The notes under the pieces are model-generated. The model saw only the letters and a program-made list of their open reading frames with translations. It had not been told where the DNA came from and ran no database searches. From positions 1-64,000 of the forward strand of contig CAYNIP010000017.1 of the NCBI GenBank assembly GCA_964397305.1: a DNA stretch of 64,000 nt, written 5' to 3'. A program made the position numbers and the translations under genes. This stretch comes from JAAUTY01 sp964397305. Lineage in GTDB: Bacteria; Cyanobacteriota; Cyanobacteriia; Cyanobacteriales; Spirulinaceae. This document shows positions 1-6,480 of the stretch, in pieces. How positions within the stretch are numbered: position 1 is the stretch's first letter; each line of letters starts with the position of its first letter.

Positions 1-86
1 TCCGGGCTTGGATGGCTCCCCAAGACCAACCCCACGAACGTTTTGAATTCCCTGAGGAGGTACTACCGCGTGGTAACGCTCTCTAA
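1..86 (+). CDS. psbD: psbD 3' end (photosystem II D2 protein), partial
   Basis: Only the last 27 codons and the TAA stop (84-86) are in the window, read in the frame beginning at base 3. The translation starts RAWMAPQDQP and ends EEVLPRGNAL, the conserved C-terminus of D2, the reaction-centre subunit that pairs with D1 in photosystem II. The stop lies 17 nt inside psbC, whose GTG start is at 70. This is the classic psbD-psbC overlap of cyanobacteria and chloroplasts, so the two are co-transcribed and probably translationally coupled. The rest of the gene lies upstream of the window. Confidence 0.95.
   Translation, partial: RAWMAPQDQPHERFEFPEEVLPRGNAL
55..60 (+). promoter_or_regulatory. Shine-Dalgarno site of psbC inside psbD
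   Basis: AGGAGG lies 9 nt before the GTG at 70, inside the psbD reading frame. It decides the psbC start in favour of the GTG over upstream in-frame codons. The position inside psbD fits translational coupling of D2 and CP43. Confidence 0.8.
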
Positions 87-1452
87 CACCATCACTAGCG
101 GCGGCCGCGACCTTGAGTCGAGCGGCTTCGCTTGGTGGGCTGGTAACGCCCGCCTGATCAACCTCTCCGGTAAGCTGCTGGGTGCTCACGTCGCTCACGC
201 CGGCCTCATCGTCTTCTGGGCTGGCGCGATGACTCTGTTTGAGGTGGCTCACTTTGTCCCCGAAAAGCCCATGTACGAGCAGGGCTTGATCTTGCTGCCC
301 CACCTGGCGACTATCGGCCTCGGCGTCGGCCCTGGCGGTGAAGTCGTCGATACCTTCCCCTACTTTGTGGTTGGGGTCTTGCACCTGATCTCCTCGGCCG
401 TTCTCGGCCTGGGCGGTATCTACCATGCTGTCCGCGGCCCGGAAACCCTGGAGGAATACTCTGATTTCTTCGGCTACGACTGGACCGACAAGAACCAGAT
501 GACCAACATCATCGGCTACCACCTGATTCTCTTGGGTTGTGGTGCATTGCTGCTGGTCGCCAAGGCGATGTTCTTCGGCGGTGTCTACGATAGCTGGGCT
601 CCAGGGGGCGGCGATGTGCGAGTGATCTCGAACCCGACTCTGAACCCAGCGGTGATCTTTGGCTACCTGATCAACTCTCCCTTCGGTGGGGAGGGTTGGA
701 TCATCGGTGTTGACAACATGGAAGACATCATCGGTGGCCATATCTGGATCGGCCTGATCTGCATCGGCGGCGGTGTCTGGCACATTCTCACCCGCCCCTT
801 CGCTTGGGCGCGGCGGGCCTTCGTCTGGTCTGGAGAGGCTTATCTCTCCTACAGCCTCGGGGCCCTGTCCCTGATGGGCTTCATCGCCTCCTTCTATGTT
901 TGGTTCAACAACACCGCCTACCCCAGCGAGTTCTACGGCCCTACCAATGCTGAAGCCTCACAGGCTCAAGCACTGGTGTTCCTGGCTCGTGACCAACGCC
1001 TCGGGGCGAACGTCGGCTCTGCTCAAGGCCCGACTGGCTTGGGTAAGTATCTGATGCGTTCCCCTACGGGTGAAATCATCTTCGGTGGTGAAACGATGCG
1101 CTTCTGGGACTTCCGTGGCCCCTGGCTGGAACCCCTGCGCGGCCCCAACGGCTTGGATCTGGACAAGATTCGCAACGACATCCAACCCTGGCAACTGCGT
1201 CGGGCCTCCGAGTACATGACCCACGCCCCCAACGGTTCGCTGAACTCCGTCGGCGGCATCATCACCGAGCCGAATGCGTTCAACTACGTGAACCCCCGCG
1301 CTTGGTTGGGTACGTCCCACTTTGTCCTCGGCTTCTTCTTCCTGGTCGGCCACCTCTGGCACGCGGGTCGCGCTCGCGCGGCGGCGGCTGGCTTTGAGAA
1401 GGGCATTGACCGCGAGACAGAGCCAGTGCTCTCGATGGCAGACATCGACTAG
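70..1452 (+). CDS. psbC: photosystem II chlorophyll-binding protein CP43
   Basis: CP43 is the inner antenna protein of photosystem II. It binds chlorophyll a and helps hold the oxygen-evolving cluster. The 460-residue product has the expected six hydrophobic helices and family blocks such as GFAWWAGNARLINLSGK and KGIDRETEPVLSM at the end. The large lumenal loop contains GGETMRFWDFR, whose Glu and Arg (CP43-E354 and R357 in the usual numbering) lie at the manganese cluster. I place the start at GTG 70, because AGGAGG at 55-60 sits 9 nt before it and known CP43 sequences start here. An upstream in-frame TTG at 43 has no such site. The gene overlaps psbD by 17 nt and is followed by a strong terminator at 1487-1516. 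Confidence 0.97.
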   Translation: MVTLSNTITSGGRDLESSGFAWWAGNARLINLSGKLLGAHVAHAGLIVFWAGAMTLFEVAHFVPEKPMYEQGLILLPHLATIGLGVGPGGEVVDTFPYFVVGVLHLISSAVLGLGGIYHAVRGPETLEEYSDFFGYDWTDKNQMTNIIGYHLILLGCGALLLVAKAMFFGGVYDSWAPGGGDVRVISNPTLNPAVIFGYLINSPFGGEGWIIGVDNMEDIIGGHIWIGLICIGGGVWHILTRPFAWARRAFVWSGEAYLSYSLGALSLMGFIASFYVWFNNTAYPSEFYGPTNAEASQAQALVFLARDQRLGANVGSAQGPTGLGKYLMRSPTGEIIFGGETMRFWDFRGPWLEPLRGPNGLDLDKIRNDIQPWQLRRASEYMTHAPNGSLNSVGGIITEPNAFNYVNPRAWLGTSHFVLGFFFLVGHLWHAGRARAAAAGFEKGIDRETEPVLSMADID

Positions 1453-1486
1453 GTTCGGTTCGCTGCGCTAAGCAGTGCGCGCTTAG

Positions 1487-1516
1487 AAGGGCTCCCGCCA
1501 TGGCGGGAGCCCTTTT
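1487..1516 (+). terminator. Rho-independent terminator of psbDC
   Basis: A perfect 24-nt palindrome (GGGCTCCCGCCA and its complement, 1489-1512) is flanked by AA on the left and TTTT on the right. It begins 36 nt after the psbC stop and would form a 12-bp stem followed by a U tract. It closes the psbD-psbC transcript. Confidence 0.85.
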
Positions 1517-1582
1517 GCCTGAGGCTCATCCTCGCTGCAACGCAGTCATCCCCAAGCCTCAACAACGAAATATTCCTTTTAT

Positions 1583-1670
1583 GTCAGATCGGGGTGAAGC
1601 GCTGATTTTGCGTCGGCTGTAATGGCGGAAATTCGTGGGAATTTTCCGAAATACCAGGAGAGGGATCATT
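1583..1670 (+). repeat. 87-bp dispersed repeat, copy 1
   Basis: The block from GTCAGATCGGGG to AGGGATCATT is almost the same as 51138-51224, in the same orientation. The first 60 bases differ at only about three positions and the end is more divergent (for example GGGAATTTTCC against GGGAATCCCCC). It lies between psbC and the tandem array, with no convincing reading frame. It may be a solo end of an insertion sequence, a MITE, or a conserved non-coding RNA. Confidence 0.75.
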
Positions 1671-1710
1671 GTCCGTTAGATTTTCGGGAGGATGATCGAC
1701 TTCCTGGAGT

Positions 1711-2340
1711 ACTCGAAAGCCCAACTACGCTCGATGAAAACCCCCGTAGTGGCGCTTCAGGGCTCCCCCANNNNNNNNNNNNNNNNNNNNNNNNNNNNNN
1801 NNNNNNNNNNNNNNNNNNNNNNNNNNNNNNNNNNNNNNNNNNNNNNNNNNNNNNNNNNNNNNNNNNNNNNGGGCTAAAGCCCAACAACGACCCATGAAAA
1901 CTACTGTTGTTGCGCTTCAGCGCTCTTCCGGAGGGCTAAAGCCCAACAACGACCCATGAAAACCCTCGTTGTTGCGCTTCAGCGCTCTCCCGGAGGGCTA
2001 AAGCCCAACAACGACCCATGAAAACTACTGTTGTTGCGCTTCAGCGCTCCCCCGGAGGGCTAAAGCCCAACAACGACCTATGAAAATTACTGTTGTTGCG
2101 CTTCAGCGCTCCCCCGGAGGGCTAAAGCCCAACAACGACCTATGAAAATTACTGTTGTTGGGCTTCAGCGCTCCTCCGGAGGGCTAAAGCCCAACAACGA
2201 CCCATGAAAACTACTGTTGTGGCGCTTCAGCGCTCTCCCGGAGGGCTAAAGCCCAACTACGCTCGATGAAAACCCCCGTAGTGGCGCTTCAGGGCTCCCC
2301 CAGCGGGCTAAAGCCCAACAATGCTCCCTGGCAACCACCC
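1711..2340. repeat. 62-bp tandem repeat array of imperfect palindromes
   Basis: Full units start at 1871, 1933, 1995, 2057, 2119, 2181 and 2243, with exact 62-bp spacing. A truncated unit begins at 2305, and one unit lies before the gap at about 1711-1770. Each unit starts with the small hairpin GGGCTAAAGCCC, has a central inverted repeat (CAACAACG and CGTTGTTG around a 13-nt loop), then GCGCTTCAGCGC and CCGGA. The outer units (1711 and 2243) carry CAACTACG paired with CGTAGTGG, so both arms changed together. The left and right halves are near reverse complements, so the whole unit is one long imperfect palindrome. Similar GGGCTAAAGCCC blocks are familiar cyanobacterial intergenic repeats; their function is unknown. 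Confidence 0.92.
1771..1870. other. Assembly gap (100 N) inside the tandem array
   Basis: Exactly 100 undetermined bases interrupt the 62-bp array. The round number suggests a scaffold gap of unknown true length, caused by the repeat. The real number of repeat units is therefore unknown. The 100 N are not a multiple of 62. Confidence 0.95.
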
Positions 2341-2359
2341 ACATCGGGTTCCCAGGCTA

Positions 2360-2395
2360 AAGCCCAGGAGCTACTCAAACTCCTGGGCTTCTTTG
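2360..2395 (+). terminator. Strong hairpin with T-rich tail
   Basis: AAGCCCAGGAG (2360-2370) and CTCCTGGGCTT (2380-2390) form a perfect 11-bp stem with a 9-nt loop, followed by CTTTG. It lies at the right edge of the repeat array and could end a transcript crossing the array. It could also be just another palindromic repeat, since no gene on the plus strand clearly needs it. Confidence 0.4.
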
Positions 2396-2502
2396 GGTAG
2401 CCTGTTCCCTAGCCCTAGAGAGCTACCCATAAAGTTGGCAGGCGTCTCAGCGAGAAGAGCGAGGCGCTGGCATTGCCGATCGCCGCATACTGCCCACCGT
2501 GG

Positions 2503-2519
2503 AGCCAGCGTTGCTGGCT
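2503..2519 (-). terminator. Short hairpin downstream of psbX
   Basis: AGCCAGC and GCTGGCT form a 7-bp stem with a GTT loop, ending 16 nt beyond the psbX stop on the minus strand. There is no run of T after it, so it may slow or stabilise the psbX transcript rather than act as a simple terminator. Confidence 0.3.
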
Positions 2520-2534
2520 GGGCGGGCTGTTGGA

Positions 2535-2654
2535 CTAGGAGCGTTTTACTTTATCCTTTTGGCTGACGAAGATCAGTCCGACCGTAGCCGGGATCACGAC
2601 GATGAGGGTTCCAGCTAGCAGGCTGTAGAGAAAGTTGGCGAGGGAGGGTGTCAT
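2535..2654 (-). CDS. psbX: photosystem II reaction centre protein PsbX
   Basis: A 39-codon reading frame gives a product starting MTPSLANFLYSLLAG and ending VSQKDKVKRS. This matches PsbX, a one-helix photosystem II subunit near cytochrome b559 that affects plastoquinone turnover. It has a short lumenal N-terminus, a single hydrophobic helix (about residues 11-29) and a charged stromal tail, at the usual length of about 39 residues. It is transcribed divergently from the YggT gene at 2816, with a 161-nt AT-richer spacer between them. In that spacer TTGACT and AT-rich blocks upstream of psbX could be promoter elements, but no clear pair stands out. A short hairpin follows the stop. Confidence 0.93.
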   Translation of the reverse strand: MTPSLANFLYSLLAGTLIVVIPATVGLIFVSQKDKVKRS

Positions 2655-2815
2655 GGCGTTTCTTAACGTTTGTAGGCAGTTTGTCGGTTAATATAGTCAA
2701 CTATTTTAATCGTTTGCTTAACATTTTGGGCAGTCTTGTCAATTTCCCACCGCTCCTGGCCGGGAGGGGACTCATAAACGTTACAATTGTTTAAGTTGTC
2801 ACCTGCTCTTGACCG

Positions 2816-3100
2816 ATGGACGCTGAAGCGCTTGTCACCCTGGGTCTGAATCTGTTCCTGAGCCTTGCGATTCTTCTCTTCATCGGCCGCATCGTCCTCA
2901 GTTGGTATCCCCAGTTCGATCTGCGGCGCTTACCCCTCAGTCTCATTGCCTGGCCTACGGAGCCTTTCCTGGCGCCGACACGCCAACTGATTCCTCCCAT
3001 TGGCGGTGTGGATATCAGCCCCATTGTCTGGGTGGGCTTGGCGTCCCTCCTGCGCGAACTGCTGGTGGGTCAGCAGGGGATTGTTCACATTCTGCTCTAG
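2816..3100 (+). CDS. YggT family membrane protein
   Basis: The 94-residue product has two hydrophobic segments (about residues 5-25 and 65-85). Between them is the family pattern RIVLSWYPQ...PTEPFLAPTRQLIPPIGGVDISPI, quoted here in parts. YggT (Ycf19-like) proteins are small inner-membrane or thylakoid proteins. In cyanobacteria and chloroplasts they are linked to membrane organisation and cytochrome b6 maturation (CCB3-type), but the role of this paralogue cannot be told. It is divergent from psbX. Its TAG stop shares the four bases CTAG (3097-3100) with the stop of the convergent gene at 3097-3765. Confidence 0.88.
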   Translation: MDAEALVTLGLNLFLSLAILLFIGRIVLSWYPQFDLRRLPLSLIAWPTEPFLAPTRQLIPPIGGVDISPIVWVGLASLLRELLVGQQGIVHILL

Positions 3101-3765
3101 GCGTGAACCTGGTTCAAGATGTAGCGCAAGCTGTCGTAGTCGTCCTTGAGCAAGAGGTTGAGGGTGCGGCCAGCCTTGACTAGCCAGGGGCGATCGCCTT
3201 GCCGCAACTGATAGAGTTCCCGCAGGGCTGCCCCCACCAGCGAGGCCGGGGGCGTTCCTGTGGTTTCTAGCAACACGCGCAGGAAATCGAGGTCCTCGCT
3301 GAAGGCGATCGCCTCGGCTGGCTCACAGCGGTAGACTGCTTGGTGAATCTGAGGCGGCCGGGGGGGGAGATATTGATAAATCTTGCCCAACGTTGCCTGC
3401 TTGCCATTGCCCCGACTGGCTGGCGCGGCGAACCCCACAATCGCAGCCCGAAACTCCGTCCGCAGCATGGCAAAAATTTGGGGCTGCTGCTCTCGCAGTT
3501 CTTCCAGGGAGAGCCCCAGGGCCCGGGCGCGGTGAACCGAGTCGATCGGTAGAGTCGTCGCATAGGTGACGACTCCAAAAATTTGGTTCCCCGTCTCCTC
3601 ATCCCGAGACTTCACCCAACTGCCAAAGGGCGGCATATTGGCAAAGCTGAGATCCTCCGGTTCCAGACACTGGGCGAGAAATTCGGCCGTGGCCGTCTCA
3701 ATGACCTCGCCAATGTGGTTGGGGGCCCGGTTGTCGGTGGCGAATTGGGGTAGGGGTAAACGCAT
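3097..3765 (-). CDS. HAS-barrel domain protein, conserved in cyanobacteria
   Basis: The 222-residue soluble protein starts MRLPLPQFATDNRAPNHIGE. I recognise it as the cyanobacterial conserved family annotated with a HAS-barrel (the small beta-barrel at the N-terminus of HerA and ATP synthase subunits), followed by a helical C-terminal half. No catalytic motif is visible and the function is unknown. It starts 10 nt after ndhS on the same strand, so the two probably share a transcript, and it meets the YggT gene tail to tail through a shared CTAG. The family name comes from memory of cyanobacterial annotations, not from a search. Confidence 0.75.
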   Translation of the reverse strand: MRLPLPQFATDNRAPNHIGEVIETATAEFLAQCLEPEDLSFANMPPFGSWVKSRDEETGNQIFGVVTYATTLPIDSVHRARALGLSLEELREQQPQIFAMLRTEFRAAIVGFAAPASRGNGKQATLGKIYQYLPPRPPQIHQAVYRCEPAEAIAFSEDLDFLRVLLETTGTPPASLVGAALRELYQLRQGDRPWLVKAGRTLNLLLKDDYDSLRYILNQVHA

Positions 3766-3775
3766 GGCAGGCGGG

Positions 3776-3943
3776 CTATACCAGCTCTAGTTCCGACAGC
3801 TTGAACGTCACAAGCTTGTCCCAGTTGCCCCCCTCAAACAGCACCGCCACCTTGCCATCGCTCACGCGCTGCACCAGGCCCTCAAAGCGATAGTAAGTGT
3901 CATTGGGGTTCGCCACCCGCACGGTTGCACCAGGCAAAATCAT
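3776..3943 (-). CDS. ndhS: NAD(P)H-quinone oxidoreductase subunit S
   Basis: The 55-residue product starts MILPGATVRVANPNDTYYRF and contains VAVLFEGGNWDKLVTF near its end. This matches NdhS (CRR31-type), the SH3-like subunit at the ferredoxin-binding face of NDH-1, where it supports cyclic electron flow around photosystem I. I start at the ATG at 3943, as in known NdhS proteins, with a GGAG about 10 nt upstream. A longer reading frame upstream adds 16 residues that do not look like the family. The HAS-barrel gene follows 10 nt downstream, and rodA ends 61 nt upstream on the same strand. Confidence 0.9.
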   Translation of the reverse strand: MILPGATVRVANPNDTYYRFEGLVQRVSDGKVAVLFEGGNWDKLVTFKLSELELV

Positions 3944-4004
3944 GGGTTCAGTCTCCAGCAGCAAGCAGTATGTTTTCTTAGGATAAAGCAAACCTTCGCC
4001 CTTA

Positions 4005-5258
4005 CTAGCGAAAATGGAGGCGCAGCCGATTGTTGGCTACCGACTGCGCGAGGCCGATGGCGATGAAATTGGTCAACAGCGCGGACCGGCCATAACTGAT
4101 CCAGGGCAGAGGAATGCCGGTAATGGGTGCGAGGCCAATGGTCATGCCGATATTGACAAACACCTGGAAGGCAACCATGGACAATACCCCCACGGCCACC
4201 AGGGAGCCAAAGTTGTCACTGGCGTTTTGGGCGATCACGATCAGCCGCCAGCAGAGCAGCCAGAAGGCTACAAGCACCGCCATGCTGCCGATGAACCCCA
4301 GCTCTTCCCCCACGGCGGAGAAGATGAAGTCCGTGTGCTGCTCTGGGATGAAATTGAGCTGAGTCTGGGTGCCGTGGGTCAAGCCCTTGCCCCACAGTTG
4401 CCCAGCTCCAATGGCGATGCGGGACTGAATTAGGTGGTAGCCACCCCCCAAGGGGTCCCGCTCAGGGGCCAAGAAAAGGACAAGGCGATCCTTTTGGTAA
4501 TCCTTGAGCAGGTTCCAGAACGCCGTCCCCAGGAAACCGGCGGTGGCATTTCCGAGCACCGCCAGCGCGGTACCAATCAGCCGCCAGGGCAGGGTGAGCC
4601 AAGCCACCAAGCTGATCAGAGCCAACCAGGCAAACCAGCCGGGCAGGTAGAGGTTAAACAGCAGGGCGGCCACGAGGGGCGAAACCATGAGCAACAACCA
4701 ACCGGGGTTGGCTTCGCCCCAGTAGAGCATCCCCAGGGTAATGACCCCAAAGACGAGGGAGGTGCCCAAGTCCGGTTGCAGGAACACCAGGGCCCAGGGA
4801 ACCGCCGTGATCGCTAGGGCTCGGCAGACGGCCGGTAGGGTACTGGCGGGGCGGACGTGGAGAAGGGCCGCCATGGTGATAATCAGGCCGAGCTTGGCGA
4901 ACTCCGAGGGCTGGAGGTTGAAGCCCCCGATCTGAATCCAGCGCTGGGCTCCCTTGGCCGTGCTACCAATGATCATCACGGCAATCAGCGAGAGATTGGT
5001 CAGACCATAAAAAACCCAGTGCCACTGCACCAGAAACTCATAGCGGACCCGGGCCAACAGCAAGGCAATGACGAGGCCGACGCCGCCGACCAGCCAGTGT
5101 TGCCACCAGTCCGTGAGGCCCTGGTTCAGCTCCGTGCTGCGGATCATGATGCCGCCGAACGTCGTTAGGGCGATGACTAAAAAGAGCAGAATGAGATCCA
5201 CTTGCTGCCAACCCAGGAGCCAGGATTTCCAGTTCAGCCGACCAAAGGTGCGTTGCAT
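4005..5258 (-). CDS. rodA: SEDS peptidoglycan glycosyltransferase RodA/FtsW family
   Basis: The 417-residue protein has about ten hydrophobic segments and SEDS blocks: QPSEFAKLG, FLQPDLGTS, RIAIGAGQLWGKGLTHGTQTQ, FIFSAVGEELGF and GIPLPWISYGRSALLTN. SEDS proteins polymerise lipid II into glycan strands together with a class B PBP. RodA serves cell elongation and FtsW division. The length and the late PLPWISYG block fit RodA better, where cyanobacterial homologues usually carry this arrangement. It lies 56 nt downstream of mrp on the same strand, a pairing I recall from other cyanobacteria. The last conserved Gly of SYGGS is Arg here. Confidence 0.9.
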   Translation of the reverse strand: MQRTFGRLNWKSWLLGWQQVDLILLFLVIALTTFGGIMIRSTELNQGLTDWWQHWLVGGVGLVIALLLARVRYEFLVQWHWVFYGLTNLSLIAVMIIGSTAKGAQRWIQIGGFNLQPSEFAKLGLIITMAALLHVRPASTLPAVCRALAITAVPWALVFLQPDLGTSLVFGVITLGMLYWGEANPGWLLLMVSPLVAALLFNLYLPGWFAWLALISLVAWLTLPWRLIGTALAVLGNATAGFLGTAFWNLLKDYQKDRLVLFLAPERDPLGGGYHLIQSRIAIGAGQLWGKGLTHGTQTQLNFIPEQHTDFIFSAVGEELGFIGSMAVLVAFWLLCWRLIVIAQNASDNFGSLVAVGVLSMVAFQVFVNIGMTIGLAPITGIPLPWISYGRSALLTNFIAIGLAQSVANNRLRLHFR

Positions 5259-5314
5259 AGGCGATAAGGTTAAAAATGGTCTGAAACCCGCAGGGGACAG
5301 GCTGGGGCGCGTCC

Positions 5315-6382
5315 CTAGGTGAGGGCGGCGAGGGATACTTTCGCCGCGATCTGTTGGGCGATCGCCCGCAAGGCTTGGGCCGAGGCCGACTCCGGGAACT
5401 GCACAACAATCGGCAGCCCGCGATCGCCCCCCTCCCGCACCGGAATCTCTAGGGGCACCGAGCCCAGGAACGGGACCTGGAGTTCCTGAGCTAGGGTCTC
5501 GCCGCCGCCGGAGCCAAAGAGGTCATAGCGATGGTCGGGCAGATCCGGCGGAATGAAGTAGCTCATGTTTTCCACAATGCCCAGCACCTTGGCCCCCAGT
5601 TGCTCAAACATTTTCAAACCGCGCCGGGCATCCAGCAAGGAGACCGTTTGAGGCGTCGTGACGATCACCGCCCCCGACATCGGCACCGCTTGCACCAGGG
5701 TTAGTTGAGCATCTCCAGTTCCCGGCGGGAGATCAACGACGAGGTAATCCAATTCCCCCCAGTCCACCTGATAGAGAAACTGGCGAATGATGCCATTCAA
5801 CATCGGGCCCCGCCAGATCACTGGCTGATCGGGGTCAATCAAGAACCCCATCGACACCATCTTGATACCGTGGTTGAAGGCCGGTTCCAGGACATCTTGG
5901 CCCTGGGCATCCTTTTGCACCAGGACCTGGGCCTGGGCCAGGCCCAGCATGGTCGGCGCATTGGGCCCATAGATGTCAGCATCCAGCAGACCTGTTTTCG
6001 CCCCCAGTTGCGCCAGGGCGACCGCCACATTCACCGCCACCGTGCTCTTGCCGACGCCTCCCTTACCACTGGAGATGGCAATGATGTTTTTGATGCCGGG
6101 AACCCCCTGGCGATCGGGTAGGGACTTCTGCTGGGGGGTTTCTGCGGTCACTTCCACGTCCACCGCCTGCACCCCGGGCAAGCTGCGAACCGCCTTTTGG
6201 CAATCTTCGACGATGAATTCCCGCAGGGGACAAGCTGGAGTCGTGAGCACAAGGGTAAAGCGCACATGGCCGCTGGGGTCGATCTCGACATTACGGATCA
6301 TGTTCAATTCCACCAGGCTCTTTTGCAGCTCGGGGTCTTGGACAGGGCGCAACACGTCTAAAACGGCTTGGGAATCGAGCAT
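5315..6382 (-). CDS. mrp: Mrp/ApbC family Fe-S cluster carrier ATPase
   Basis: The 355-residue protein has an N-terminal MIP18/DUF59 domain (about 1-90, with the TTPACPLREFI block). A ParA/MinD-type P-loop ATPase follows with ISSGKGGVGKSTVAVN at about 100-120 and YLVVDLPPGTGDAQL near 205-220. Mrp proteins bind and transfer 4Fe-4S clusters during cofactor assembly. The usual CxxC after ENMSYF is replaced by PPDLPDHRYD, so the canonical cluster ligands are absent. I recall the same in other cyanobacterial Mrp proteins. The gene precedes rodA on the minus strand and is divergent from the acylase gene at 6481. Confidence 0.93.
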   Translation of the reverse strand: MLDSQAVLDVLRPVQDPELQKSLVELNMIRNVEIDPSGHVRFTLVLTTPACPLREFIVEDCQKAVRSLPGVQAVDVEVTAETPQQKSLPDRQGVPGIKNIIAISSGKGGVGKSTVAVNVAVALAQLGAKTGLLDADIYGPNAPTMLGLAQAQVLVQKDAQGQDVLEPAFNHGIKMVSMGFLIDPDQPVIWRGPMLNGIIRQFLYQVDWGELDYLVVDLPPGTGDAQLTLVQAVPMSGAVIVTTPQTVSLLDARRGLKMFEQLGAKVLGIVENMSYFIPPDLPDHRYDLFGSGGGETLAQELQVPFLGSVPLEIPVREGGDRGLPIVVQFPESASAQALRAIAQQIAAKVSLAALT

Positions 6383-6480
6383 GGTTCAGGAACAGGGCTT
6401 AGAATTTTGGGGCAAGGCAATTTCAATCTATGGTAGCGGTGAAGCGGTGCGGCTGCTTGACCGCTGCCTCGAACCGACCC

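Noticed and set aside
1622..1897. Reading frames across the N gap
   Set aside because: They depend on undetermined bases and cover the dispersed repeat and the tandem array.
1871..2304. Regular repeats that could be taken for a CRISPR array
   Set aside because: The 62-bp units are contiguous, without unique spacers, and each is itself a long imperfect palindrome. No cas gene is nearby.
2321..2566. 81-codon plus-strand frame
   Set aside because: It covers the end of the repeat array and lies antisense to psbX; composition is not protein-like.
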